Positions 12,501-27,500 of a stretch of 64,000 bases of DNA are shown here, piece after piece. The number at the start of each line of letters is the position of its first letter. Positions within the stretch are counted from its first letter, which is position 1. The stretch comes from Dendrolimus kikuchii (Eukaryota > Arthropoda > Insecta > Lepidoptera > Lasiocampidae), in assembly GCA_019925095.2 (NCBI GenBank), contig CM034392.1, forward strand, positions 22,240,387 to 22,304,386, in the 5' to 3' direction. The position numbers and the translations under genes are program-made. Below the pieces are notes generated by a model. It had not been told where the DNA came from and searched no databases. It saw only the letters and a list, made by a program, of their open reading frames with translations.

Positions 12501-15500
12501 AAATGAATAAGTTGCCTAGTTTCGACTACTCGACAGTGGCCGAAACATCGAAATAATATGCCGCGTTTACAACCGTTAAAACGTAGTTTTAATTATATGA
12601 ACTACTCGCGAATACTTAAGAAAATACCAATACCAAAGTATATTATTAGGGATGAGGATGAACTCACCTGTCTTCAGAAAGCACCTGATCGAACTCCGAT
12701 GAGGATACAAGGAACAGTATCGACGTGACGGAGTCGAAGCACTGCGTCCACTTCTGCCGCTGCGTCCGCTGCCCGCCTACGTCGACGAACACAAATGGCA
12801 CGTTGTTTATGTCTATTGTGCACTCCGATATGCCTTTGGTTGCCTTCCGACAGTGCAGGATATCCTGGTGCGAGGGTACGTAGTCCGGCCGCGCTATACG
12901 CTCCAGCTCGTCGAAGAAGTAGCTCACAGAGTCGCTCTGAAATTTGCATAAGAGCTAGGTTATACTAAAATGTTTTAACCAACATCATAGAAAAAAGGAG
13001 GTTCTTAATTCATCATGTGAAAATAATTATATATTTCTAATGCATGTTTACATAACATTTTTTGGTTCTGAATAGATTTTGATGACTCTTTTTGCGATGG
13101 TTTGAGTAAAGCTTCAAAATGGCGCTAAATAAATTTATTGCTATTTCACTTTGGGCTCTGAAAATTCATTAAAATCAGGGTGTTAAAATTAAAAAAACTT
13201 TTTTATTTCTAAACATATTGATCATTCTTTTTGCATTGGATTCAGAACAGCTTCAAGACATTGTCGTATAAATTTCATTGTTATTGGCTATTATACGTAA
13301 TTGAAAAGTAAATAATAAAAAAATCGAGCAAAAAAGAAACCGATTTCAAAAGTAACTAAAGAGCAAAAATAATTATTTTCTAATCTTGAAGTCGGTGCCA
13401 TGTAAAACATAAAAAACACCTAAAATCTATACATACATATAATAAAACTGTAGATGTCGAATTTCTGTACAATGGAAAAAAATGCTAAAAAACGAGTCAG
13501 GGGGGTGTAAGAAGTGAAACAGAACTAATTTAGATTTTTTTGAATTTTTTTGTTTCTCTGTTTGTCTGTCTGTTTGTATCGGCTAATCTCCGAAACGACT
13601 GGACCGATTTAAATGAAATTTTGTATGGTGGTAGCTTATACCCCTGGTCAACATATAGGATACTTGATCCCGAAAAATTAAAGAGTTCCCGTGGGATAGT
13701 TAAAAAACCGCACCACGCGAACGAAATCGCGGGCATCAGCTAGTTTAAAATAAATTTATGATTTATTATGTAGTTTTTTTTGCTTTTTAGTTACTCTTGA
13801 AGTCGAGTTTCTTTTTTGCTGAATTTTTTTTATATTGGCATGACTTGTTAGTCAAGGTTACAGCAGTGTAATTATAGTCAAATCGGTAGTGGATCGGTGA
13901 TTAATTTAGATTATAATCTCTGGATTATCAATAATTTCAAATTGAAATTAAAGGCTTTAAACTACACTCTATACTTAACCTATATATCAATCACATTAAT
14001 TTATTTACTTATAGTATAAAATGACATATCATTATTAATGTCACATGTTTATATTTTACTCATCCGGCATCCGGGGCATATTAAGCATATTCAAATTACT
14101 TTAATATACATAGCTGTTATAAAATCATAAATTGAGTCAACGTTATTTAATTATTTATTCGTGTATAAATTATGTCAATGGGATTTGAATAAAGTTCACT
14201 TTTTGTATGAAAATAATATTAGATTAATTCGTTCAACTAAAAATAAATAAGGCTTTTCTATAATGAGATGATCTTTTCGAACAGTAAAATCGTAAACATT
14301 TTTACAAGCTTTTATTTAACTTGCAATGGATGTACCTATGTATGTATGTAAGTGTGTATGTGATGGAATTATAGACACGAAACCTTTGCCTCCGTTTTGT
14401 GTCGTCGCGCCATCGCCCCTTCCATTCGTTCATCCGCGGTCTACAACATGTACTCCCAATTATAATATTGTAATTAATCATTTAAAGTAATTAAAAGGTA
14501 TATCTGAATAAATCTTTTTATTCCCACAGTATGTATATCGCGTGACAATGCAATAATATGGTACCATGGAGCTGATCTAATGATGGAGTCGAAAATACTA
14601 AACAAGATAGACCCGTCGTGTTTGGGCTCGTTTTACTTGTCTTGGCTAGCACTCTGCTGCTACATGATATCCAGGATCTCAAAACCTTGTATTTAAAAAC
14701 CTTTTTAAAAAAGCTTATTATAAATTGTCTTCGTTCAGAGACCAGGGTTCCAATTCTGCTATCACTATCTCGTCAAAATCGCCGGACACTATCGTCTCAA
14801 TCGTAGGTTTGCCTGATTTTGGTATTCTATTAATTCCAATGGTGTGCTCGTGCAAGCCACTCTATCTTTATAAATGTTTACAAGCTAAACCTCGCGAAAT
14901 AAATGTTGTAATTTTGATAGTTTTTCAGTATTCATTTCAGCTAACGCCTGTATGCATGTAATTAACAAGATAAAGTATATTGTACGAAAAGAAGTGCAAG
15001 TTTTTTTTTCAGAAGCACCCGCTTAGGTTGTTTGAGCCATTGAGGTAAAAAAAAATGACAACAAATTCGTACGGTCCACTCCCATGGTCCGTGGTGGGGG
15101 GGGGGGGCATTTACGTACGGGGCTATTATCAATCCCTTTTCAAAACTTTTTGCATTTTAGGTATTTGACGCACAAAGAAAATATTTTAAATTGAATTATA
15201 TTCATTATGACAAAGCATAATATAACAAACATAGTAACCACAGGTATAGTCAGTAATTTAACATGGTTAAAAGTACGGAACACAAATATTTAATAACTAT
15301 CGGCAGAAAATGTATAAACGCACACACATTGTATATCCGCAAGTCGAACAAGTAACGCTTGTTTTATGGTTAATATATAACGGACCACTCTGGATACTAT
15401 CCCAGATGCCGAGATCCATAGTAAAGAAGGAAAAATTCATATTTTTTTACGAAATTTACCTTGCCAGAAATCGAACACGGAGCCCCTGCATTGTAGTGAG

Positions 15501-18500
15501 GTTGGCCGGCAAAGGCTCAGCCCGCTCAACCATTATACCGCTTCGGGGGGCCTTTAGCTATCAAGGGAGCAAAGGATTCATCACCCCCGCGGACGAAGTG
15601 AATGTGTTCTGATTCCCGGGGCACATTCAGGCACTTTTGCGCTGGATCGGACTGGGCGTAACTACGTTCTAAATCTCAGCCTTTCCTACATAAAAAGCGC
15701 GGGGCACATGGGAGGAGGGTGGTTTTAGTGGGTAGTGGTTGTTGCCCGTGTAACTTCTCTGAGTCTCCACACAAGCTGGCTTGATTATTGTTCGGTATGC
15801 CCCTTATCAAAGGGGAAAGCCTTCATGATCAACTATGGTCTAATCCCTTGCATAGAACCCAGTATTGTGCGTAAATAGCATTTCCCCTGCCTTAAAAAAA
15901 AAAAAAAAGCCCGCTCAACCACAGAGGCCGTCAAATAATAAGAAAGACGTGAAATCAACTGCCTGACATAATAATTTTAGACTTTAAAACAATAATTATC
16001 GTTCATCAACGTAAGATCAAATATCATGTGCAGCACGCACTAAAAATCACTGCCTGAAATTCTATCCAAATAAATGGTATTATTTTCCAACTGCTCTAGT
16101 AGCCAGCTAGTTCAATTCCAGCCTGTTTGGTCTAGACATCTTTTGATGGTAACAGACGAGGCGTAAATAGGCCGTATGTTATCATTACCGCATATCATTT
16201 TCCAAATGTGTGAAGTAACGTAATTGTTCAATTAATTATGCATGTACTCATTTCAATTAGGTATAAGCCTAAACATTTACAAGGTTGAACCTTCAAACAT
16301 GGTAGTCCAAAAATAACTTATTACGTCACGGATATAATTATCTATATCAGAAACTTATAAAAACCTCAATTGGCATGTTCGAAGACCCTAACAACCAAAA
16401 CAGAAAAGGTTAACACGCAAAAGCAATTTCACATCGATTGGATTAAATACAGTGTGCCAAATATGGTTTAGAAGATTTCACGGTAGCCACACTCGTCATA
16501 TGGACGTAGATAAGATTGTGGAAATTGTACTAGAATGGATTGTAAAAGTAACTTTCTACTGTACCTTATCAAGAGGTAAGGTCGCAAATAAAACTCTGTC
16601 ATTATAAACAAAATAATAGGCATCGAAGAGAGATAGAAGACAAAAGTTGGATTACACAGAAATCTACTTCTGTTTTTTTTTAATTGCTGAAGTATTGCAG
16701 ATAGGCTGACGGCGCAACTATGTTGGAAAGTGGTTACCGTCGCCTATGGACATTAGCAATACCAGAACTGCTGCCAAAGTGCTGCCGGACTCGTAGGAGA
16801 AATTGAAACCTGGCCACTGATGCCGGAACACAACTCAAAGTTGTTATGGCGGCATACTCTAGACCAGGGGTCGTAGCCATCCAGACGGGCGAATACCCTA
16901 CCACCCGGCCGTGGGTTGTTCAGTCGTCTCTTACGACAGACCGCCCGGCTGCAGGAATTAGTATTCGTTTTCCGTTCCTGCACGGACAAACCACTTGTCT
17001 TTTTCAGTTTATTCATATTCATATACATTAGATACAGTACTCCAATGCTTGAAGTAATCTCGTAACCTTGACTCAAGGCTCTAGGGAAGGAACAGCTGGA
17101 TTTTTAATGCATATCCGAGAGTCCTACACTAACACACTGTCCGCAGTGGTGGAATGTTTAGAAAGCATTTCGATCGAGGATAATTCTAACTCTCTAAACA
17201 TCTCAATAAAGGGGATTTCAATAACAGGGTAATAACCAGACAACCAACAGAATATGCTAGCTAATCTATAAAGAACTATTTGTTTACCGAGGCTTTGAAC
17301 TTGTCAAAGCGAAGGACAGGCTTTAAATACAAGCGAAATAAATGGTTCAATTGGACCAATGTATCAATTAGTATCAAACAAAAAGAGTCCTTTTGTTTAT
17401 TATTACAAATCGTCGTTTATTCAATACACCGACATTTACAGAACGAAAAAATACATCGTGAATTTCTATTTTTAAATAGAAATTAAATTTTAAATATAAC
17501 ACCGTTTTTAAAAACAAAGTTATATATTAACATATACTTTAAATACTAAATGAAGACTACAATAATAGCTTTGCTTAGATCTAATTATATAGCGTAGATG
17601 AAAAAGAAATTATTATATTCTATGCAATAACGGCAACATTGCATTCTCGTAAATTTATAATATAAACAATGAAATCTACAATAATCTGTTAATATTATAA
17701 CTTTTAGGTTTGGAGTTATCATTTAAAAACTAACTGTGTTTATCACTTTGTTCTCGTGGGATACGAAGTTTGATTTTAAATATAAATACAATACAAATTT
17801 GATGGATATACAAACTTTTTGTATATGGTAAATTTGAATTTAATATTGGAATGCGTGGCTGTCTTAAGTTGTTTCTGCCACCATTGAAGTTACACTCGAA
17901 AATATATCTCGTAACAACGTAAGCCTCTCGTGTATTTATTAATCGCGTTACTTCTTAGCCCCCAACATTGGTTATGGGCCCAGGCAGCGTAAATCCATAG
18001 CGCTGTTATATTTGTAAAAAGAAATCGGATCGGATATATTCAAAAGCAGTATAATTAATTGCGAAAAGGTGCAGAATGATGAGCAGTATGTCAATGCGAA
18101 TCGAGCCCTTGGGCAAGGACAATTACGATAGCTGGAGAATTCAGGTACAAGCTCTGTTAATTAAAAATAATGAGTGGAAGTACGTAAATGGCAAAGTTCT
18201 TAGACCAGCTGACATTAATGAAGCTGAACGCTGGGTGGAAGAGGACGAAAAAGCCAAAGCCGATCTGATTCTTTCGATGAGTGGAAGTGAACTTCGTCAT
18301 ATTAGAAGTTGTAAAACTTCCAGAGATGTTTGGCTGAAATTAGAGTCAATATACGCATCGAAGGGACCCGCTAAGAAGGCTACACTTTTAAAGCGTTTAA
18401 TCCTGCACAAAATGTCGGAGACAGGAAATGTTAGAGAACATTTGAATACCTTTTTCGACGCTGTAGATAAGCTTGCAGACATGGGTATAAATATCAACGA

Positions 18501-21500
18501 AGATTTAGTATCTATTATGTTGCTATACAGTTTGCCCGGAAATTTTGAAAGCTTTAGATGTGCGATTGAATCGAGAGACGAGTTGCCAAAACCAGAAGCC
18601 TTGAGAATTAAAATACTGGAAGAGCATGAATCCAGAGACGCAAACAAAAATCTGGATGAAGGTGTTCTGTACACAAATACGAGAAAGTATTTTAAGAAAA
18701 GTAAGAAAGGCGTAAGGAACAGAAGTACAGTTGAAGTCAAAACTGATTCAGATATGAAAGGAACTCAAAAGACAACTTTTAGGTTCAAATGTTACAAATG
18801 TCACGAACGTGGACATAAAGCATCGGAGTGCAAAATTAAAATAGGTAGAAGAGCACAGAAAGCAGAAGAAACACATTGTATTAATAATATTCTAACCACT
18901 TTTAATGTTTTAGATGTAGAAGTTTCTAATGCTGTAAATGTTCAAAAACATGACTGGATTTTGGACAGTGGGTGCACGTCTCACCTTTGTAATGATGCGA
19001 GTAAGTTCGGGGACAGTTTAAAAATGACTAGCGGAGAACTAAATTTAGCGACGCATGTAAGTACTGACATAAAAGGTAAGGGTACTGTGAGGTTGTCGGC
19101 ATGGAGCGAACACTCGAGGGATTTATTTGAACTACGCGATACGTTGTTTGTTCCTAATCTAAGGACGAATTTAATTTCAGTAGCCAAAATAACAAATAAC
19201 GGTTATAATGTTACGTTCAATAACGATGTAGCTCAGGTTATTGATAAGAATGGTGAAATTAAATTGTCGGCATATCGTAGAAGTAATTTATATTGTTTAA
19301 ATAACCCGGAATATATATTTAATCTGAGTGATTCAAATGCTGATATACGTTGTTGGCACGAGCGATTAGGACATTTGAATGGTAAAGATGTTGCTAAGCT
19401 TTTAGGTAAATTAGGTGCTAAGTTTGACATGACCGAAGTACGAAACTTACGTGATTGCGATATTTGTGCTAAAGGAAAAATGACCGCGTTACCTTTTTCT
19501 GATTCCCATAGTCCTTGTACTGAAAAATTACAAATAGTCTATTCCGATATTGTAGGACCTATGAGATGTGAATCTATAGGGGGAGCAAAATATTTTATAA
19601 CTTTTATCGACGATTGCACACGTTGGTGTGAAGTTTATTTTCTAAGTGCGAAAAATAAAGCCTTAGAAGCCTTTAAGGTGTATAAAAATCACGTTGAGAA
19701 CATGACGGGACTGAAGATCAAATATCTCCAAACCGACAATGGAGGAGAATATTGTAACTCGGAATTTGATCGATTTTTGAAACAAGCAGGCATACAGCGA
19801 AGACTAACTGTACCTCGAACACCGCAGCAGAACGGAGTTGCAGAACGAATGAACCGGACCTTGGTGGAAATGTCAAGGTGTATGCTATTGAGTTCTGATC
19901 TTTCCTCAGGTTTTTGGGCCGAAGCGGTAGATACTGCATGTTACGTCAGAAACCGTTGTCCTACTAGAAGTCTACAGGGTGAAATTCCTTATGAAAAATG
20001 GCGAAACAAATCAGTGAAAATTGCATACCTTCGAAGATTTGGAACTAAGGTACACATTCTAGATAAAGATCCAAACAAAGATAAATTCGCAGCAAGAGGT
20101 ATTGCTGGTAACTTTGTTGGATACCCGAAGAACGCCAAGGGATATCGTGTGTGGATTCCTGAGCGAAGGCAGTTCATGATTGCGAGAGATGTGAAATTTC
20201 ACGAAAGTCCAAACACACGAAAGGACATCTCGAAGCAAGAGCCGAGCCTATTAAACATTACGAAAGACGGCGATCAGGATTTCATAGAAATAGACTTCAC
20301 AAAATCGAATGTTCCAGTTGAAAAACATAGACATGAAGCAGAAGAGATTGACAATATGCAAGACATATGGAGTGAATGTCAAGAATATCCTGCAGAGTGT
20401 GACGAAGATGTGTCTTCATCTAGACGATTACAAGTGGAACAACAAGCCGAAGAAACAAGGCGTGACACACTTGATCAGCTAAGGATGATGACGAGAGCTC
20501 CTGGTAGACCTAAAATATTACGCACGGGAAGCGTAGGCCGACCGAAGAAGATTTATCAAACGAGGGAAGTTGATCGATCTGTAACTTCTACTGATGCAAA
20601 TGAGGTTGAAGATTTTGCTGGTTCAACTGAGATCACCTTGAAGAATGCTTTGAAAAGTAAGGATAAACCTGATTGGGAGGAAGCCATATTATCTGAAATT
20701 AGAAGTTTAGTTCAGAAAGGTACATGGGAGATAGTAAAAAGACCGAAAAACAGGAACGTTGTAGGCTGTCGTTATGTGTTGACGACAAAGCAGAACGTCG
20801 ACAAGACTCTAAAGAAGAAAGCGAGACTTGTAGCACAAGGTTTCAGCCAACGATATGGGGTCGACTATGAGAAAACCTTTGCACCTGTTGCTAGACTAGA
20901 CACAGTCAGATTGTTAATGGCTCTCGCAGTTGAATTGGACTTGGAAATTCACCAATTAGATATAAACACTGCTTATTTAAATGGATCCTTGGATGAAGAG
21001 ATTTACATGGAGATACCAGAACTATTAAGAGAAAGTTTAATTAAGCTTATGAATCGTGAGGGAGAAGATCCAATAGTTAAAAAGCGCGCACATATCATGC
21101 TGAATAAATTGGATAGTGGTTGCGATTCATGCTTATTGCGGAAATCATTGTATGGTTTGAAGCAAGCTGGACGTCAATGGAATCTCAAACTCAACAAAAA
21201 ATTGATTTCTATGGGATTGAAGCAAAGTCTGAACGAACCATGTTTATACTTTAAACAAAGTGCAAATAACCATTTGTTTGTATTGGTTTACGTAGACGAT
21301 ATTTTGGTGGCAAGTCAGGAAAGAGGTTTAATTATTAAATTTAAAGATGAGCTGTCAAGGGAGTTCGAATTAAAAGATTATGGTCAGGCAAAATATATTT
21401 TAGGAATAGACATACGGAGAAATAATAATGACAATGTCATTATTTTGTCACAACAATGTTATATTGACAATTTATTGAAACGTTTTTCAATGGAAAATTG

Positions 21501-24500
21501 CAATAAATGTGCAACGCCGATGGAAATGAATTCTGAAAATAAACCAGAAGAAAAATGCGATGACGACGAAAGCGATACAAATTGGCCGTATCGAGAATTG
21601 ATAGGTTGTTTGAATTACCTAAGCAATGCAACTAGACCAGATATTACTAATGCGGTGAGTAAGCTAAGCCAAAAAGTCACGAATCCTGAAAAATCTGATT
21701 GGAAGTCTGCAAAACGTGTATTACGTTACCTGAAAGGGACCATACAACGTAGTCTCGTATACAAGAAGACTAGTAATTGTATACAGGGTTTCTCGGACGC
21801 AGATTGGGGGAATTGTTTACTAGACAGACGATCTTATTCGGGTTATGCATTCATTTTAGGTGGTGCGTGTATATCCTGGCAGTCTAAGAAACAACGTAGC
21901 GTGGCGACATCGACTTGTGAGGCAGAGTACGTCAGCCTTTCCGAAAGTATGAAGGAGGCAGTGTATCTAAATAGTCTGATGAAAGAAGTAAGGCTCATGA
22001 GGTATGCTCGAGTGATTGTTCATGCCGATAACCAAGGGGCTATGTTTTTAGCTCAAGACCCAATGTTTCATGCGCGTAGCAAGCATATTGATATTCGATA
22101 TCACTACATTAGGGAGGTTTTAAGGGATACGAACGACATTGTGTTGAAACATGTGCCCACTGAATCCATGTTGGCAGACGTGCTTACTAAGCCATTAGCT
22201 AGTGTTAAACACTACAAGTGTTTAGATGGTTTAGGTATTAAGTTGTGTTAATTTGTCTTCTGGATATTTTATGTAATTAAATTAAAATTTATAGGGGCGT
22301 GATGGATATACAAACTTTTTGTATATGGTAAATTTGAATTTAATATTGGAATGCGTGGCTGTCTTAAGTTGTTTCTGCCACCATTGAAGTTACACTCGAA
22401 AATATATCTCGTAACAACGTAAGCCTCTCGTGTATTTATTAATCGCGTTACTTCTTAGCCCCCAACAAAATTCTGAGCTGTGTAAGATGTGGAAAATTTA
22501 AGAACAAGTTGCTCTTTCAATCCCTATTTTTTTCAAATTGTGTTAAGCCTGTTCAAGACAAATATTCAAAAAATTCTAATGATAATCATATATGAATAAA
22601 CACCGCATAAATAGCAAATTTTCACCAAAATTTCGGCATTCATTTTTAAATCACACACAAATATTTCAATCATATAAGTATAGACGATAACACAGTACGT
22701 GGTCAGCGATTTTAATATATCTCTAATTAAAAAGCCTGTATAATAATAACAGATAATCCCAGCATATCAGCTTCCAGTATTCATTAGCATAAAATTACAG
22801 GGGAACTTGCTCCTACTTACGTATTTAACTTTTTGATAAACGCGCACAAGCGACGTGAATACGAGTATTTAGACCGAAAACTTGATTAAATCCCACATAC
22901 TACTAGCTTAACTGGTTCAGTAGTTTCCGAGAAATCATGCAAACAACCATGCACTTGAGAGAAAAGAAATTTACACGCAGAGACGTAGACGTAATGTAGG
23001 TAGCGGTTATGTTGAATCAGCTGATATTGGGTTTTGAACTGAACTTAAATTCCAATGTCCATCCAATTAGTTATATAATGATAATGAATACAATGAATAA
23101 ATTATGACAAATAATTAATTGGATGCCGTGCGACAAAAAAAAACACTTGAAGAGAATTTAAAATAAACCAGCCAAGTATAACATGTTATTCTCAAAGCAA
23201 TCTAAGAAAATATTTCAAATAACTCCCCGGGATAAATAACATAAAATTATATTGCATATTAAATGACATTCTTAAAATTCTCACCTTATTTTTTAGATAA
23301 AATTAAGCATTACATTCTTTTTCAAATAATCACGTATTCATTATTTCATGCATAACTTTTACGTACTTATTATGTTCAATAATAAAACAATCATAAACTT
23401 TAAAGGCTGAGGTCCCAGGTGCGTCGGTCACGGCAATCCGTTGGCAAATACATATTGTAAGGACGTCATAAAACATGCTAAATTCATTGTTTGATCTTAA
23501 ATTATTTACCATACGTGTTATCTATGCAAATGAGTACTAATTTAAAAGCACTTTGGTATACAGTTAGGTGCTTTTTCTAGGCAAGTAAAATTTCTAACAC
23601 TTTTTTATATTCAAAATATCACTCAGTTTGATATTCTCGATCTACTATTTCTAGTGTCATCTCCAAGGTTTTCTCACGATCTTTTCCTACGCCGCCAAGA
23701 CTAGGTAATTGTAACAATATGCACAATTAGGCTGAAAAAGATATTTTACTAGCTGCGCCCGCGGTAACATCCGCGTGGTGATGGAAAATCGTTATATTTT
23801 GAATAATTCACACTATATCTTTATAAATTATAGCCTATGTGTTATTCCGATGTGTAAGCTATATTATTGTAAAGTTTCATCAAAATGCATTTAGTACTTT
23901 TTGTGTGTAAGAGTAACAAACATACATCCATACATACATTCTTACAAACTTTCGCGTTTATAATATTTATAGAGATACGCCAAATCGTTCTCTGCCAGCG
24001 TTCGAACCCAAGACATTGGAATTAGATATGATTACCTGCGTAGTCAACGTTAGTTTTATTATTATTTTACTATTATCATCATCAAGGTTTAAGAGGTAAG
24101 GTCTTGTCAGAGCCACTTCCAGAATTTTAAATTCCGGGCCAACTGTTTCAGTTATTGGTACGACACGAGGTAGGCCTGGCTAGACCGTCACCACCCACTC
24201 CTAGAAGACAAAGTAGAAGGTATAATGTTCCTACTCCCCACATTGTATTTGAGTAACATACATATAAGGATGTAATTACTTAGTAAATGCCCAAATTGTC
24301 TCGCTATTATTTAAGCAATCATATTTTCTTTTACATACATACATACATACATAACTTCACGCCAGTTCCCTTGCGGGGTAGGCACGAACAACAGAGCGCC
24401 ATTTAGGCCCATTCTTACACACCTCACTTGCTTCTTTGACATTCATAACTCTCGTTTTTCTTTTCTTTTCTTCATATTTTCTTTTAATAATATTTATTTA

Positions 24501-27500
24501 TTAAATCTATATAATAACAGCCCATAGACGTCCCACTGCTGGGCTCGGGCCTCCCATTACAGGGAAACGGACAGTATACCCGCCGCCATGCTTGTCCCAA
24601 GAGGGCTTGACAGGTTTAACAAATCGGTTATCTCGATGTGCAGGTTGCATTGATGTTTTCCTTCACCATTGTTAGCACGTGGTAATTGTAACAATATGCA
24701 CATTAGGTCCGAAAAACTACTTAATAAATGTGGTGCACGCGTTCCGGCCAGGTTAGAACCCGCGCGCCCTTTGAGTTTGGGATGCATGCGCTAACCATTA
24801 CGCTACCACGACATACAACATACATTGAATCTATATAAAAATTTAATTAATAATTTTAATATTTAAATTAAATAAAATTTTGTAAACATATTTCATGTTT
24901 GTTAATGTCTGTATGTCCTGTGTTGAACGGTTAATTTGTATACCTTTTAAAATGTCGCTATATAAAAAGCGTTAATGTGGCGACCTAAGAATTACTCAGT
25001 ACTGTGAAGGACATGCGACTTTTCTATCTAGCCTTCATTATGAATGCAAATTCACATATCACGATCAATAGAAGCCGCTTAGTACTTAAGAAAATGTTTT
25101 TATAGGCCGAACAACGACCAAACCATATATTGTGCTCGAGTCCTAAACAAACTTATCTTGGCAATCTATGTTATTCTAATCGAGAAATGTAAATTGATTC
25201 ACAAAAACATTTTACGATGTATAAACAACTAGAACTTTCCACACAGCATCACTAGCATCAATGTCCGATTTGTATGTGGAAACTAGTAAGATAGTGTGAA
25301 ATCCACCGATCTACCTTAGACAGGCATAGCGGATGTACTGTGTAAGAACCGGAGCTAAAAGATTTTTCCATTACTCTATAGGTTCGCGCTTGACCATTAT
25401 CTCGCTTGGTTACGAACAAAGATACTGTCCAAGATCGAGCACGCTTACTACTAGGTAGAAGGTACCTATTCACACGGGATTTGAAGACACCCAAGTTCTA
25501 GGTTTCGGGAAAAACAGACTCCGGCAGTGAGTTCCACTCCTTTGCGGTGCGCTTAATGAAGGTTGACTCAAAGCGCTTTGTTCGTATAAGTGGTATGTCC
25601 ACCATATAGCAGTGCGTCTGGTTGTCCGATGATGGAAGGGACACAGCGGACTAAGATTGAAAAGCTCCAATGCACACTCTCCAAAATGTATGCGATAGAA
25701 AACCGATAAGCTGGCAACCCTGCGTCGATGTTCGAGACTTTGAATTGAATTGATTGAGTGGGAGCCTTAGGGAAATATATTTATTTATGTGGAAACCAAC
25801 CCATAATTTGGAATATAATGTATTTTATCTTCATCACCGTTACTCAAATACATAGTTATTTAACAATTTTAATCATAATATTCAGTTCACGACCAACAGA
25901 GAAAAACGGAACAAATAATCACAGAAACTCCTTTTCACATTACCATACGTACGGTTTTTATAGTTTATTCAAATACCCAAATTAATATTAGCATTCAGAT
26001 CTTGCGTATAACTATCACCGATATTAAAATATCCTACGTTTATGTATTGCAAATACGTAGATATAAAAGTCACAAGTTATCGATTCATTGATGACTACTA
26101 ATTAGTATGGAAGTTATAAAATCAATTTGCTTGTTTTCGATATTTCCTTGCATGGCCCCCGATTCGGCCATAACACGAACAACCTTTACTACCCATGCAA
26201 TTAGCAACCAATCATTGGCTCTTGATTGAAATATAACAGCACTCAGTGTGGTATAATTTTGCAATACAATTTCGCCATAACTTTCAAAACTACTCTTAAA
26301 ATTATCGTGCACCAAAATAATAAAGCTCTTTACATACACGCGGCGACTTGGTCAATATCCTACATGAAATAAATTTAGCAAACTAGTCCTGACAATATTT
26401 CTTTGGAATTTCTTAAACCTAACAGTTAAATTTTAAAAACTACTAAAGCGGTTAATGCTCTACGTTGATTTTGATCCTCTTTCTATAAATCAGGGTGGTG
26501 TAATAAAAAAAGAATCATAACCTATTGTTACGCCACGCACACATCTACACCGGGCCTCTAAGTCAGTGATGTACTAAGATTGTAACAGTAAACACGTTCA
26601 ATATTCTACAACTGTTGTTTATTTTATCCAAATGTATACAATTCAGAAAATAAAACTGCATATCTAAACATTAACGTTCAAGTTCCCACCAAAGTCTTTG
26701 GTCGATATTCAGTGATAGGCAAATTCTTAAGTTAAAGTCGACTGGATGGCTACCACCCCTGGTCTAGAGTATGCCGCCCCAACAACCTTGAGTTGTGTTC
26801 CGGCATTAGTGACCAGATTCCACTCTCCCTTAAGAGTGTTGCAAATGTCCATAGACGATAGTAACCGCTTTCCATCAAGTGGGCTGTCTGCCTGTCTGCT
26901 GAACTCATGCAATAAAAAAATAAAATAATATAAAAAGTTCACTGCGATATTCAATTTTGAGTAAAACTTAAGCATATAATCTTTATGACAATATCGCACC
27001 ATCCAATCAGGAATTCAAAGAGGCTTTTATTTTAAGTTGATATTACCTCAAGTATTTATTTAAATTAAGCGGTGTTCTAAAATACGTTGCCTTAATCGTT
27101 GTTGTCAATAAAAAGAAATGTAGACTAGATTAGACGTCTGTATTTACTCAACTACACCGCTATATTTCTGAAATTCTCACATAATACCCTTACTAGGACT
27201 AGATTCTAATTAAGAATATGTGAACATTTTAGGCAAATAATTTACTAGACACACCTGTCTAGCGTAGTGAAAGATAGTAAACTGGCAACACTGGCATTAA
27301 TGACACTTGGGAAATTTAGTGCAATACCATTGCATTAGGAAGACGTGGGAAAACCACGGGGTCTAAGTCGAAAATTAAGTCTTAATGTTGAAAAATTCAT
27401 TTCACGGGTTCCAAATTTCCATCCCAACGTGTAGACGTGACTTAAGATTGATAAATCATAGCGTAGCACTAACTGTGCATTCGTTTAACAGGTGGTAAGT

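Larger units (their letters stand above)
17800..22467 (+). mobile_element. Copia-type LTR retrotransposon, apparently intact and young
   Basis: Two 168-bp LTRs (17800-17967 and 22300-22467), TG...CA bounded, are identical base for base by eye. They are flanked by the 5-bp target duplication AAATT (17795-17799 and 22468-22472). A single uninterrupted gag-pol ORF lies between them. The element sits in Galpha intron 1 on the opposite strand to that gene. Identical LTRs mean insertion recent enough for no visible divergence. Confidence 0.95.

Noticed and set aside
13530..13743. Overlapping ORFs on both strands
   Set aside because: Contained in a 318-bp Helitron; chance frames.
14618..14961. Two overlapping plus-strand ORFs
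   Set aside because: Partly in a dispersed repeat that also occurs at 43.7 kb; no domain.
16753..17076. 107-codon ORF on the minus strand and its plus-strand partner
   Set aside because: Both lie in a dispersed repeat that yields similar ORFs at 26.7, 28.1, 51.3 and 55.2 kb.
24760..24815. tRNA-like sequence on the minus strand
   Set aside because: A- and B-box-like but no full cloverleaf; it heads a SINE body.
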